This document shows positions 56,088 through 64,000 of a stretch of 64,000 nt of DNA, one piece after another (the first letter of the stretch is position 1; each line of letters begins with the position of its first letter). Below the pieces are notes generated by a model, which saw only the letters and a program-made list of their open reading frames with translations, was not told the DNA's origin and searched no databases. Source of the stretch: Thiobacillus sp. SCUT-2 (GTDB lineage: Bacteria > Pseudomonadota > Gammaproteobacteria > Burkholderiales > Thiobacillaceae); contig NZ_CP141769.1 of assembly GCF_035621355.1 (NCBI RefSeq), forward strand, positions 1,922,001-1,986,000, given 5' to 3'. A program made the translations under genes and the position numbers.

Positions 56088-56966
56088 TCAGAGCCCCAGC
56101 GCCCGCAGGTCGATGCCCGACGTGCCGACCGGAGGGCACCAGTAATAGCCCCCCGTCACGGGACGGGTAAACGTGAACAGCGCGTCGCTGATGCCGTCGT
56201 CGTAGCCGGTCATGCGGCGCAGCTGCGCCTCGAAGGCGTCGAAGGACTCGCCGAAGGCGAGGAAGACCAGGCCGGCGTCGGCCCCCGCCGTCCAGGGCAT
56301 CGAACGGCGCACCACGAAGGCCTCGGGGTCGAAGTCCTCCTGTGCGGTGCGCTTGACGTGGGCCGACTCCGGCGCATCGTCGAGCTCCTCGTTGCTGTCG
56401 CGTTCGCGGCCAATACAATTGTCCTGCGCGTCGCGCGGCATTGCGCCGAACGCGGCGAAGTCGTGCAGCCATTGCTGCACCGCGGCGTAGCTGGAGCCGT
56501 CGATGCCTGCACCCTGGCCCTGTGCGAGGGCCGCCGCCACGGCCGCTTCATCCTTGGGATTTTCGGTGCCGTCCTCGTAGCCGGTCAGATCGCGGCTGTC
56601 GCGGTGGCGAAAGCTGTCGATCGCCTGCGCCAGGGTGAAGGCCGGCGCGGCCAGGGCCTGCAAGCGGTGGCCCTGCAGCAGCAAATCGCCCGGCTCGGTG
56701 CCGCGCAGCCAGAGCCACAGCGCATGCTGCGTCACCGGAATCGCGGGCCTCGCTTGAGCCAGTTCGGGAAACCCGCGCAGCCCGGGCACCGGCGTGCCAA
56801 GCGCGTCGGCCACACCATGGCCGATGCCCATCACCGCCGTCCGGCCATCGCATGCTGCGGCCAGTGCCTGCAATGCAGCCCGGGAATCGGCGGCGGGCTG
56901 GAGATCGAAGAACAGGTGGCGGGCGTGGTCCGGGATCGGCTCGAGGATGGCGCTTTGCGGCTTCAT
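56088..56966 (-). CDS. Dyp-type haem peroxidase
   Basis: A 292-residue protein with the GxxDG motif as GYEDGTENP (Asp near the haem) and the C-terminal RRMTGYDDGISDALFTFTRPVTGGYYWCPP block with conserved Arg/Asp of the DyP family. Dyp peroxidases oxidise dyes and other substrates with H2O2. The ATG at 56966 is chosen because an earlier ATG at 56996 adds ten residues (MCFFRTTWTA) without family resemblance. No signal peptide is evident, so it is probably cytosolic. Confidence 0.9.
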   Translation of the reverse strand: MKPQSAILEPIPDHARHLFFDLQPAADSRAALQALAAACDGRTAVMGIGHGVADALGTPVPGLRGFPELAQARPAIPVTQHALWLWLRGTEPGDLLLQGHRLQALAAPAFTLAQAIDSFRHRDSRDLTGYEDGTENPKDEAAVAAALAQGQGAGIDGSSYAAVQQWLHDFAAFGAMPRDAQDNCIGRERDSNEELDDAPESAHVKRTAQEDFDPEAFVVRRSMPWTAGADAGLVFLAFGESFDAFEAQLRRMTGYDDGISDALFTFTRPVTGGYYWCPPVGTSGIDLRALGL

Positions 56967-57011
56967 GGCGGTCCAGGTCGTTCGGAAGAAGCACACACGA
57001 TAAACGAAAAT

Positions 57012-59153
57012 TCAGGCGCGCCGCACCTCGATCACGTTCTGCACATGCTGCAGGCGGGCCAGCAGGCGGGACAGCTGCTGCAGCTCCTTCACCCGCACCG
57101 TCAGCTGCATGTGCGCATATTCGCCGCGGCTGTCGGTGTTGACGCGCAGGACGTCGAGCCTGTCCTTGGCGATGACGTCCGAGACGTCGCGCAGCAGGCC
57201 CTGGCGGTCGAATGCCTTGAGGCGGATCTCCACCTCGAATGCGGCATTCGCATCCAGCACCCATTCCGCTGGCATCACGCGTGCCGGATTGGCGCGTTTC
57301 AGCGACGCGCAGTCGGCGCGGTGCACGGTGAGGCCACGCCCGACCGTGGTGTAGGCCGCGATCGCATCCGGCGGCCGCGGCTTGCAGCAGCGCGCCAGCG
57401 TCAGCGGCACGTCGCCGAGGCCCGGGATCGTGACCGGATTGCCCGATTTCGGGCGCGCACGCGGCTTCGCCGTCGGCACGAGCGCGGGAACCGGCTTGCC
57501 GGGCTCCTGCAGCGCCTGCACCAGGTCGCGCTGGCCGACGTCGCCGCGACCGAGCGCGGCGAGGAACTCGTCGACCTTGGCGAACTTGAGCCGCTGCGCC
57601 AGCTTTTCCTGATTCGCCTCGACGATGCCGAGGCGCTTGAGTTCCTTTTCGAGCAGGCTGCGCCCGAGGCCGACCTGCTCGCCGACGTCGCGCTGGCGGA
57701 ACCAGGTGCGCACCTTGGAACGTGCCCGGTGCGTCGCCAGGTAGCCGAGCGCGGGGTTGAGCCAGTCGCGGCTCGGCGCGCCCTCCTTCACGGTCACGAT
57801 TTCCACGCGCTGCCCGTTGTCGAGCACGGTGTTGAGCGGCACCATCGCGCCGTCGACCTTGGCGCCGCGGCAGCGGTGGCCAAGGTCGGTATGCAGCGCG
57901 TAGGCGAAATCCACCGGCGTGGCGCCGCGGTCGAGCGCCACCACCCGCCCCTGCGGCGTCAGCACGTAGACCTGGTCCTGGAACAGCTCGGTCTTGAACT
58001 GCTCGGTGAATTCGCTGCTGTCGGCGACGTCGTCCTTCCACTCGAGGATGCGCCGCAGCCACGCGATCTTCTCCTCGTACTGCGCGTCCTGCCGGCCGCC
58101 CTCCTTGTAGCGCCAGTGCGCGGCGACGCCGAGCTCGGCGTGGCGGTGCATGTCGAAGGTGCGGATCTGCACTTCGAGCGCACGGTCCTCAGGGCCGATC
58201 ACCGCCGTGTGCAGCGAGCGGTAGTCGTTGCTCTTGGGCTGCGAGATGTAGTCGTCGAATTCGCCGGGGATCGGTTGCCACAGGTTGTGCACCAGGCCCA
58301 GCACCGTGTAGCAGTCGATCTCGTGCTTGACCAGCACGCGCACCGCGCGGATATCGTAGAGCTGCTCGAACGTCAGCCGCTTCCTGCGCATCTTGTTGAC
58401 GATGCTGGCGATGTGCTTGGGCCGCCCCGTCACCTCGGCCTCGATGCCGTGCAGCGCGAGCTCCGCCTGCAGGCGTTCGATGACGCCCTTGATGTAGGCC
58501 TCGCGGTCGCCGCGCTTCTCGTCAAGCTGCCTGGCGATGGTCTTGTAGGTGTCCGGCTCGAGGTAGCGGAACGCCCAATCCTCCATCTCCCACTTGATCT
58601 GCCAGACCCCGAGGCGGTTCGCCAGCGGCGCGAAGAGTTCGCGCGCCTGGTGCCCGAGCGTCTCGCGCGTCGCGTCGTCCTGGGTGGCGGCGCAGCGCAG
58701 CGCATGGGTCCGCTCGGCGAGCTTCACGAGCACGACACGGATGTCCTCGACCATCGCCAGCACCATCTGGCGCAGCGCCTCCAGCTGCGCGTGGGGATCG
58801 AGCCGCTTGTCGGTGGCGCTGGCGGCGAGCGTCTCGATGCGCGCCATCGCCGCCACCCCGCGCGCCAGCCGGGCGGCGGTGCCGAATTCGGCGTCGACTT
58901 CCGGCGCATCGCCCAGGCAGGCATGGAGCAGCGCCGCAGCGACAGCATCCGCGCCGACCCGCAGTTCGGCGACGATCAGTGCGGTGCCGACGCTGTGCGC
59001 GAACGTCGCGCACTCGCCCAGCCGCTCATGGGCGTAGGCGAGGGCGCGCCAAGGTAGGTCGTTCTCCGCCACCGGCAGCGCGCGCGCGAGCGCCTGCCGC
59101 GCCGATTCGAGATCGGTGGCCTCATGACAACGGGGGCGGACGGCTTCATTCAT
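57012..59153 (-). CDS. relA: RelA, (p)ppGpp synthetase
   Basis: A 713-residue RelA/SpoT-family protein: degenerate HD domain in the first 180 residues (the HD pair of hydrolases is not intact: HACLGD in its place), synthetase domain (YDIRAVRVLV... SNDYRSLHTAVIG), TGS domain, zinc-finger/helical linker and a C-terminal ACT domain (VEIRLKAFDRQGLLRDVSD). The lost hydrolase suggests a synthetase-only RelA. The start overlaps the comEC stop by 8 bases. Confidence 0.95.
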   Translation of the reverse strand: MNEAVRPRCHEATDLESARQALARALPVAENDLPWRALAYAHERLGECATFAHSVGTALIVAELRVGADAVAAALLHACLGDAPEVDAEFGTAARLARGVAAMARIETLAASATDKRLDPHAQLEALRQMVLAMVEDIRVVLVKLAERTHALRCAATQDDATRETLGHQARELFAPLANRLGVWQIKWEMEDWAFRYLEPDTYKTIARQLDEKRGDREAYIKGVIERLQAELALHGIEAEVTGRPKHIASIVNKMRRKRLTFEQLYDIRAVRVLVKHEIDCYTVLGLVHNLWQPIPGEFDDYISQPKSNDYRSLHTAVIGPEDRALEVQIRTFDMHRHAELGVAAHWRYKEGGRQDAQYEEKIAWLRRILEWKDDVADSSEFTEQFKTELFQDQVYVLTPQGRVVALDRGATPVDFAYALHTDLGHRCRGAKVDGAMVPLNTVLDNGQRVEIVTVKEGAPSRDWLNPALGYLATHRARSKVRTWFRQRDVGEQVGLGRSLLEKELKRLGIVEANQEKLAQRLKFAKVDEFLAALGRGDVGQRDLVQALQEPGKPVPALVPTAKPRARPKSGNPVTIPGLGDVPLTLARCCKPRPPDAIAAYTTVGRGLTVHRADCASLKRANPARVMPAEWVLDANAAFEVEIRLKAFDRQGLLRDVSDVIAKDRLDVLRVNTDSRGEYAHMQLTVRVKELQQLSRLLARLQHVQNVIEVRRA

Positions 59154-61488
59154 CGGACATGTCGGACTGCCAGTAACGGCGGTGGGCAGGACGATATTCT
59201 GACGCCACCACCCCGGCTTCACCAAACGTCAGCCGGATGAGCCCGGCCGCATCGCTGCGCAGAATGCGGGAATCGACGTCGCGGAAGCGTGCGACGACCT
59301 GCGGATGCGGATGCCCGAACCGGTTGCGGTAGCCGACGGTGAAGATCCCGTATTGCGGATGGACGCGCGCCACGAATTCGGGCAGCGACGAGGTGCGGCT
59401 GCCGTGGTGCCCCGCGACCAGCGCGGTCGACGCCAGGTCCGCGCCCGACTCCAGCAGCTCGAGCTCACCGCGCCGCTCGGCGTCCCCCGTGATCATCAGG
59501 CTTTGCCCGCCGCGGCTGACTTTCAGCACGCAGCTGTAATCGTTGTCGCGCCGGCCGGCTTCCGCATAGGCGGCACCGGACGGGTTGAGGATCTCGAAGC
59601 CGACCCCGTCCCACTGCCAGCGCTGGCCGCGTTCGCAATGCAAGGGCGACGGCGCGGCATCCAGCAGCGGGCTGCTCGCGGGCAGGCCATGCAGCAGCCA
59701 GCCCGCCGGAATGTCGCGCAACACCGATCGAAGGCCGCCGCTGTGGTCGTTGTCGTCGTGCGAGACGATGATCCCCGACAAGGCGCCGACACCCGTCGCG
59801 CGCAGATAGGGCGCGACGATGCGCTCGCCGGCGTCGCTCTCGGCGAACGCCGGCCCGGTGTCGTAAAGCAGCGCATGCTGCGCGGTGCGGACCAGGACGG
59901 CGGTTCCCTGGCCGACGTCGATCACGTCGGCCTCGAAGCTGCCGGGGGCGATGCTCGCCCGCGGCGGAAACAGCAGCGGCAGCCACAGCAGCGCGCCCAT
60001 CGCCCGCGCCGGAAAGCCGCGCGGCAGCAGCAGCCACAGCGTCCCGGCGAGCGCAAGCAGGAGGGGCCACCCCTCCGGTGCAGGCCGCGTCGCCACGGCC
60101 CACGGCAGCGTGCTGGCCCACGCCAGCGCCTGCCCGAGCCAGCCCATCAGCGCCGCCGCAGCATGCCATAGCGGCGGCGCGATCACCCCCAGCAAGGCCA
60201 GCGGCGTCACCAGCCAGCTGACGACCGGGATGGCGACCGCATTGGCGAGCGGCGACACGATCGACACCTGCTGGAACAGGAGCAGCAGGGCCGGCGCCAG
60301 CGCCAGCGTGACGGCGCCCTGCACCGTCACCCACGCACGCAGCTTGCCGCCCTGCCCGACCCGTCCGAAGCTCGCCCACACGATGGCGGCCATCGCGCCG
60401 AACGACAGCCAGAAGCCGGCCGACAGCACCGCCCACGGGTCGATCACGAGCACGACGAACACGGCCCACGCAAGTGCCGAGAACGGCCGCGTTTGGCGGC
60501 GCGACCAGAACGCCAGCGCAAGCACCCCGAGCATGAACAGCGTGCGCTGCGCCGGCACCTGAAAGCCGGCGAGCGCGGCATACGCCGCCGCGGACGCCAC
60601 GGCGGCAAGCAGCCCCGCCTGCCGCGCCGGCAACCGCTCCGCGGCACGCGGCACGCGCCGCCAGACGAAGGCCAGCCCCCAGCCGGCCAGCGTCGCGATC
60701 ATGGTGACGTGCAGCCCGGAAATCGACAGCAGGTGGTTGACGCCGGTCCGCGTGAACGCGCGCCACTGGTCATGCGGGATGCCGCGCTGATCGCCGATCA
60801 CCAGGGCGGTGATCACGCCGGCGTAGGACGCCTCCCCGAGCGTGGCGAAGATCCGCTCGCGAATCGCGGCACGCGCTGCCGCAAGCCATGCCGCCGGCGT
60901 CGCCGCGCGTGCGTCGAGGCGCTGCGGGGCAGGCTGCTCGCGCACGTAGCCCGAGGCGGCGATATCCCGCTCCAGCATCCAGGCTTCGAGATCGAATCCA
61001 TGCGGATTGTGCGTGCCATGTGGGCGCTTGAGGCGCACCGTGAACCGCCATCGCTCGCCTGCGTGCACGGTCGGCAGCCGCGCCCCGCCGCGCGGCCAGT
61101 AGCGCGCCAGCTGGATGCGGTGAAGGCCGGGGCCGCGCGGCGTCAGGACCTGCTCGACGTCGAGCACGAAGCGCTCGCCCCGTGCGTCCGTCTGCGGCAA
61201 GTCGCTCACCACGCCGACCACGGCGAGGTCCACGCCCTGCCAGCTGGCTGGCAGGCGGTGCGCCAGACGCACATCGGCGCGCCACGCCGCCCACGCGAAT
61301 CCGAGCGCGACGCCCAGCAGCATCACCGCCAGCCGGCGCAGGACTTCGGAAACCGGATGGACAGTGCGCGGCACCCACAGCACCACCGAAAGCAGCGGCA
61401 GCAGCCAGAACCAGCGTGCCGCGGGGAGCGCCGCCTGTTGCTGCAGCAGCCATACGCCGAAACAGAACGCGATGAGTGTCGACCGCAT
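59146..61488 (-). CDS. comEC: ComEC/Rec2 DNA-uptake channel
   Basis: A 780-residue protein with N-terminal helices and a DUF4131-type domain, a central competence domain of many helices and a C-terminal metallo-beta-lactamase-like domain (DVGQGTAVLVRT, HDDNDHSGG and AGHHGS motifs). It forms the inner-membrane channel for transformation and suggests that the host may take up DNA. The start ATG at 61488 lies just after lolD. Confidence 0.95.
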   Translation of the reverse strand: MRSTLIAFCFGVWLLQQQAALPAARWFWLLPLLSVVLWVPRTVHPVSEVLRRLAVMLLGVALGFAWAAWRADVRLAHRLPASWQGVDLAVVGVVSDLPQTDARGERFVLDVEQVLTPRGPGLHRIQLARYWPRGGARLPTVHAGERWRFTVRLKRPHGTHNPHGFDLEAWMLERDIAASGYVREQPAPQRLDARAATPAAWLAAARAAIRERIFATLGEASYAGVITALVIGDQRGIPHDQWRAFTRTGVNHLLSISGLHVTMIATLAGWGLAFVWRRVPRAAERLPARQAGLLAAVASAAAYAALAGFQVPAQRTLFMLGVLALAFWSRRQTRPFSALAWAVFVVLVIDPWAVLSAGFWLSFGAMAAIVWASFGRVGQGGKLRAWVTVQGAVTLALAPALLLLFQQVSIVSPLANAVAIPVVSWLVTPLALLGVIAPPLWHAAAALMGWLGQALAWASTLPWAVATRPAPEGWPLLLALAGTLWLLLPRGFPARAMGALLWLPLLFPPRASIAPGSFEADVIDVGQGTAVLVRTAQHALLYDTGPAFAESDAGERIVAPYLRATGVGALSGIIVSHDDNDHSGGLRSVLRDIPAGWLLHGLPASSPLLDAAPSPLHCERGQRWQWDGVGFEILNPSGAAYAEAGRRDNDYSCVLKVSRGGQSLMITGDAERRGELELLESGADLASTALVAGHHGSRTSSLPEFVARVHPQYGIFTVGYRNRFGHPHPQVVARFRDVDSRILRSDAAGLIRLTFGEAGVVASEYRPAHRRYWQSDMSDE

Positions 61489-61500
61489 CGCGCCGGATGC

Positions 61501-62181
61501 TCAGCCCGCCTGCAGGACCCCGTCCACCAGCCGGATCTGCCGATCCATGCGCGCCGCGAGCTCGGCATCGTGGGTCACCACGACAAGGCTGGTGTGTTGC
61601 CTGAAGTTGAGCGTGCGCATCAGGTCGAACACGGCATCGGCCGTGTGCCGGTCGAGATTGCCGGTCGGCTCGTCGGCCAGGATGCAGGCCGGCCGCGTCA
61701 CGAGCGCGCGGGCGATGGCGACGCGCTGCCGCTCGCCGCCGGACAGCTCGCCGGGACGGTGAGCCAGGCGATGCCCGAGTCCCACTTCCTCCAGCACCTC
61801 TTTCGCACGCGCGATCGCCAGCCCGCGCTCGACGCGGCGAATGATCAGCGGCATGGCCGCGTTCTCCAGCGCGGAAAACTCGGGCAGCAGGTGATGGAAC
61901 TGATAGACGAAGCCCAGCGCCGTGTTGCGCAACGCGCAGCGCGCCGATTCGGACAGGGCGAAGGGATTGTGCCCCAACAGTTCGACCGTGCCGCGCGTCG
62001 GCGTGTCGAGCCCGCCGAGCAGGTGCAGAAGCGTGCTCTTGCCCGATCCGGAGGCGCCGACGATGGCAACCGATTCCCCGGCACGGACTTCGAGATCGAC
62101 GCCTACCAGGACCGGGACGTCGGTCTTGCCCTGGCGGAAGGTCTTGCCCAATCCGCCGCAGCGCAGCACCACTTCACTCAT
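61501..62181 (-). CDS. lolD: LolD, lipoprotein-releasing ABC ATPase
   Basis: A 226-residue ABC ATPase with Walker [10 protein letters not shown], signature [15 protein letters not shown] and Walker [14 protein letters not shown]. It powers release of lipoproteins from the inner membrane with LolC/E. It overlaps the end of lolC by 8 bases. Confidence 0.95.
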   Translation of the reverse strand: MSEVVLRCGGLGKTFRQGKTDVPVLVGVDLEVRAGESVAIVGASGSGKSTLLHLLGGLDTPTRGTVELLGHNPFALSESARCALRNTALGFVYQFHHLLPEFSALENAAMPLIIRRVERGLAIARAKEVLEEVGLGHRLAHRPGELSGGERQRVAIARALVTRPACILADEPTGNLDRHTADAVFDLMRTLNFRQHTSLVVVTHDAELAARMDRQIRLVDGVLQAG

Positions 62182-63418
62182 AGCGCAGCGCCTCCGCCGG
62201 GTTGATGCGCGAGGCCCGCCAGCTCGGATAGAGCGTCGCCAGCAGGCTGATCGCGAGCGACACCCCGGCGATGATGCCGACGTCGCTCCAGACCAGCTTG
62301 GAAGGCAGCTTGCTGATGTAGTACACGTCGGCCGGGAACAGGTCCATGCCGAACAGGCGCTCGATCATCGGCACGACCGTCTCGACGTTGAGCGCCAGCA
62401 GCACGCCGCTCACCACCCCCAGCAGCGTGCCGAACACGCCGATGAACGCGCCCTGGACGATGAAGATGCTCATGATCGACGACGGCTTGGCGCCCAGCGT
62501 GCGCAGGATCGCAATGTCGGACTGCTTGTCGGTGACGGCCATGACCAGCGTGGACACGATGTTGAACGCCGCGACCGCGACGATCAGCAGCAGGATCAGG
62601 AACATCATGCGCTTTTCGATCGCGACGGCACGGAAGAAGTTGGCGTGGCTTTCCGTCCAGTCCGTCAGGTAGTACTGGCCGGTCATCGTGCGCGCCAGCT
62701 CGCGTGTCACGAACGGTGCGCGGAACAGGTCGTCGAGCTTCAGCCGCACGCCCGAGACGTCGTCGCCGAGCCGCAGCAGCTTTTGCGCATCCTGCAGCTG
62801 GATCAGCGCGAGGCCGGAATCGTATTCGAACATGCCGGCCTCGAAGATGCCGGTGACGGTGAACTGCTTGACGCGGGGCATGACGCCCGCCGGCGTGATG
62901 TTGCCCTGCGGCGTCAGCAGGACCACCTTGTCACCGGGAACGACGTCGAGCGCGCGCGCCAGTTCCGCGCCGAGGATGATGCCGAATTCACCGGGCTTGA
63001 GGTCGGTGAGCCGCCCCGCCTTCATGTGCGTCCCGAAATCGGCGACCTGGTTCTCCAGGTCCGGCAGCACGCCACGGATGATCGCGCCGCGCACCCGATC
63101 GCCGTTGGCCAGCATGCCCTGGGCGTTGACATAGGGCGCGCCGGCCAGCACCTCCTTGTTGCGCCTGGCCTGCGCGATGACATCGCGCCAGTCGGACAGC
63201 CGGTCGGCGGGCCCGCTGATCTCCAGATGCGAGGCGACGCCCAGGATGCGCGCACGCAGCTCGTCCTGGAACCCGTTCATGACCGAGAGCACGACGATCA
63301 GCGCCATCACGCCGAGCGCGATGCCCGCCATGGAGACGATCGAGATGAAGGAGATGAAATGGTTGCGGCGCTTGGCGTGGGTATAGCGCAGGCCGATCTG
63401 GAGTTCGAAGGGAAGCAA
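62174..63418 (-). CDS. lolC: LolC/LolE-family lipoprotein-releasing permease
   Basis: A 414-residue permease with four helices: one near the N-terminus ([32 protein letters not shown]) and three in the C-terminal 160 residues ([23 protein letters not shown], etc.), and a large periplasmic domain. The likely start is TTG at 63418 ([15 protein letters not shown]), because the family normally begins there; upstream sequence in the same frame is unrelated. Only one permease is present here, so LolC/LolE may be a single homodimeric type. Confidence 0.92.
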   Translation of the reverse strand: MLPFELQIGLRYTHAKRRNHFISFISIVSMAGIALGVMALIVVLSVMNGFQDELRARILGVASHLEISGPADRLSDWRDVIAQARRNKEVLAGAPYVNAQGMLANGDRVRGAIIRGVLPDLENQVADFGTHMKAGRLTDLKPGEFGIILGAELARALDVVPGDKVVLLTPQGNITPAGVMPRVKQFTVTGIFEAGMFEYDSGLALIQLQDAQKLLRLGDDVSGVRLKLDDLFRAPFVTRELARTMTGQYYLTDWTESHANFFRAVAIEKRMMFLILLLIVAVAAFNIVSTLVMAVTDKQSDIAILRTLGAKPSSIMSIFIVQGAFIGVFGTLLGVVSGVLLALNVETVVPMIERLFGMDLFPADVYYISKLPSKLVWSDVGIIAGVSLAISLLATLYPSWRASRINPAEALRYE

Positions 63419-63462
63419 AACGTCGCTCGCAGTCTCAATTTCGCGAGTATGCCACAGCCGCC

Positions 63463-63882
63463 CTACTCGCCCATCAGGTGCAGGACGACGCTGCGCGTCT
63501 GGGGCGCGCGCCGGTGTTCGAACACGTAGATCCCCTGCCAGGTGCCGAGGAGCGGCGCGCCATCCGTGACGGGAATCGCCAGCTGCGTCTGGGTCAGCGC
63601 TGCACGCACGTGCGCGGGCATGTCGTCGGCGCCTTCGAGGACATGTTCGTAGAGCGGGTCGCCCTCCGGCACCAGCCGTGACAGGAACCGCTCGAGGTCG
63701 GCCTGCACGGTCGGATCGTAGTTCTCCTGGATCAGCAGGCTCGCCGAAGTGTGACGGATGTAGAGCGTGAGGAGCCCCTGCCGCACACCGCTTGCGCGCA
63801 CCCATTCACGCACGCCTGGGGTGAAGGCATATAGGCCCTTGCCTCGGGTCGGCACCGTGATTTCGTGGAAGCACTGTCGCAT
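63463..63882 (-). CDS. yjbQ: YjbQ-family (UPF0047) protein
   Basis: A 139-residue protein from the ATG at 63882 (or 142 from 63891) with the YjbQ core: LTLYIRHTSASLLIQENYDPTVQADLERFL, then GTWQGIYVFEHRRAPQ. The family has residual thiamine-phosphate-synthase-like activity; its true role is uncertain. It is divergent from a gene starting at 63915. Confidence 0.92.
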   Translation of the reverse strand: MRQCFHEITVPTRGKGLYAFTPGVREWVRASGVRQGLLTLYIRHTSASLLIQENYDPTVQADLERFLSRLVPEGDPLYEHVLEGADDMPAHVRAALTQTQLAIPVTDGAPLLGTWQGIYVFEHRRAPQTRSVVLHLMGE

Positions 63883-63914
63883 GGCCGCCATTTTAGCTTT
63901 GCTACACTCGTCGC

Positions 63915-64000
63915 ATGCTGTTCCTGATTCCCCATCTATTCCCCTCGCCGCGCATGCTGGAGGCCGCCGCACAGGATCTGCACCTGCCCGCCCTGCAAAC
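63915..64000 (+). CDS. Start of an unidentified protein, cut by the window edge
   Basis: An ATG at 63915 opens a frame of at least 28 codons (MLFLIPHLFPSPRMLEAAAQ...), divergent from yjbQ and continuing beyond the window. Too little is present to identify a family. No clear ribosome site is visible. Confidence 0.4.
   Translation, partial: MLFLIPHLFPSPRMLEAAAQDLHLPALQ

Noticed and set aside
56358..59057. Plus-strand frame of 899 codons opposite Dyp peroxidase and relA
   Set aside because: Spans two well-identified genes on the other strand and has no domain; a shadow of high-GC coding DNA.

Overview
The window is high-GC DNA from what looks like a betaproteobacterium. The core block on the right (guaB-guaA, RatA/RnfH, smpB, mnmH, Dyp-type peroxidase, relA, comEC, lolD, lolC, yjbQ) would fit a Thiobacillus-like lineage, but this is inferred from gene order and protein style, not from a search. 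About three quarters of the window (positions 1 to about 48,660) is one end of an integrative and conjugative element (ICE) carrying a very large metal-handling cargo. The remainder is chromosome.

Layout. 1-3661: the end of a P-type conjugation (trb) operon: the TrbL C-terminus, TrbF, TrbG, TrbI and a DUF2274 protein. 4020-11599 (minus): a long tightly packed copper/silver-type operon with a CPH-motif P1B-ATPase, a YHS protein, two Met/Gly-rich Spy/CpxP-like proteins, a SHOCT membrane protein, a YVTN beta-propeller, a cytochrome c, a thioredoxin-fold protein and a DUF411 protein. 11774-18155 (plus): a Cys/Met-rich small protein and CusCBA, whose CusA keeps the three copper-relay methionines. 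18438-22558 (minus): a cytochrome c, CusF, CopB and CopA (multicopper oxidase), divergent from copRS (22728-24802). The two divergent copper promoters carry near-identical 16-bp boxes, so one CopR probably controls both clusters. 25455-30911: UppP, an ArsR/SmtB repressor with a large palindromic operator over its own start codon, an APC-motif P1B-ATPase, DUF302, a dihaem cytochrome c, a SHOCT protein and a Met/Gly tandem-repeat protein. 31081-40374: czcCBA, a PII-like protein, a double zinc-ribbon protein and an SPC/HEGST (P1B-4 type) ATPase. 40396-45372 (minus): hemP-ftrA-porin-ftrB-ftrC-ftrD, a ferrous-iron uptake operon. 45443-48377: decayed histidine-kinase ends, an XRE regulator, an AlpA-type regulator and the tyrosine integrase that faces the 3' end of guaA.

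How the parts work together. The cargo handles metals at each level of the envelope. P1B-ATPases move cytosolic metal to the periplasm, Met-rich, CusF and DUF411 proteins bind it there, multicopper oxidase and cytochromes may change its redox state, and two RND systems expel it through TolC-like channels. A separate module imports iron. Two cassettes share one architecture (P1B-ATPase, cytochrome c, SHOCT membrane protein, Met/Gly-rich Spy-like protein), which suggests a modular periplasmic metal-buffering and redox system that is not well described. guaA is the presumed integration target. The integrase is read in the same direction as guaA, and four copies of an 8-bp motif lie between them.

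Limits: functions are assigned from motifs and neighbourhood read by eye. Metal specificities are inferences, and the left end of the element lies outside the window.
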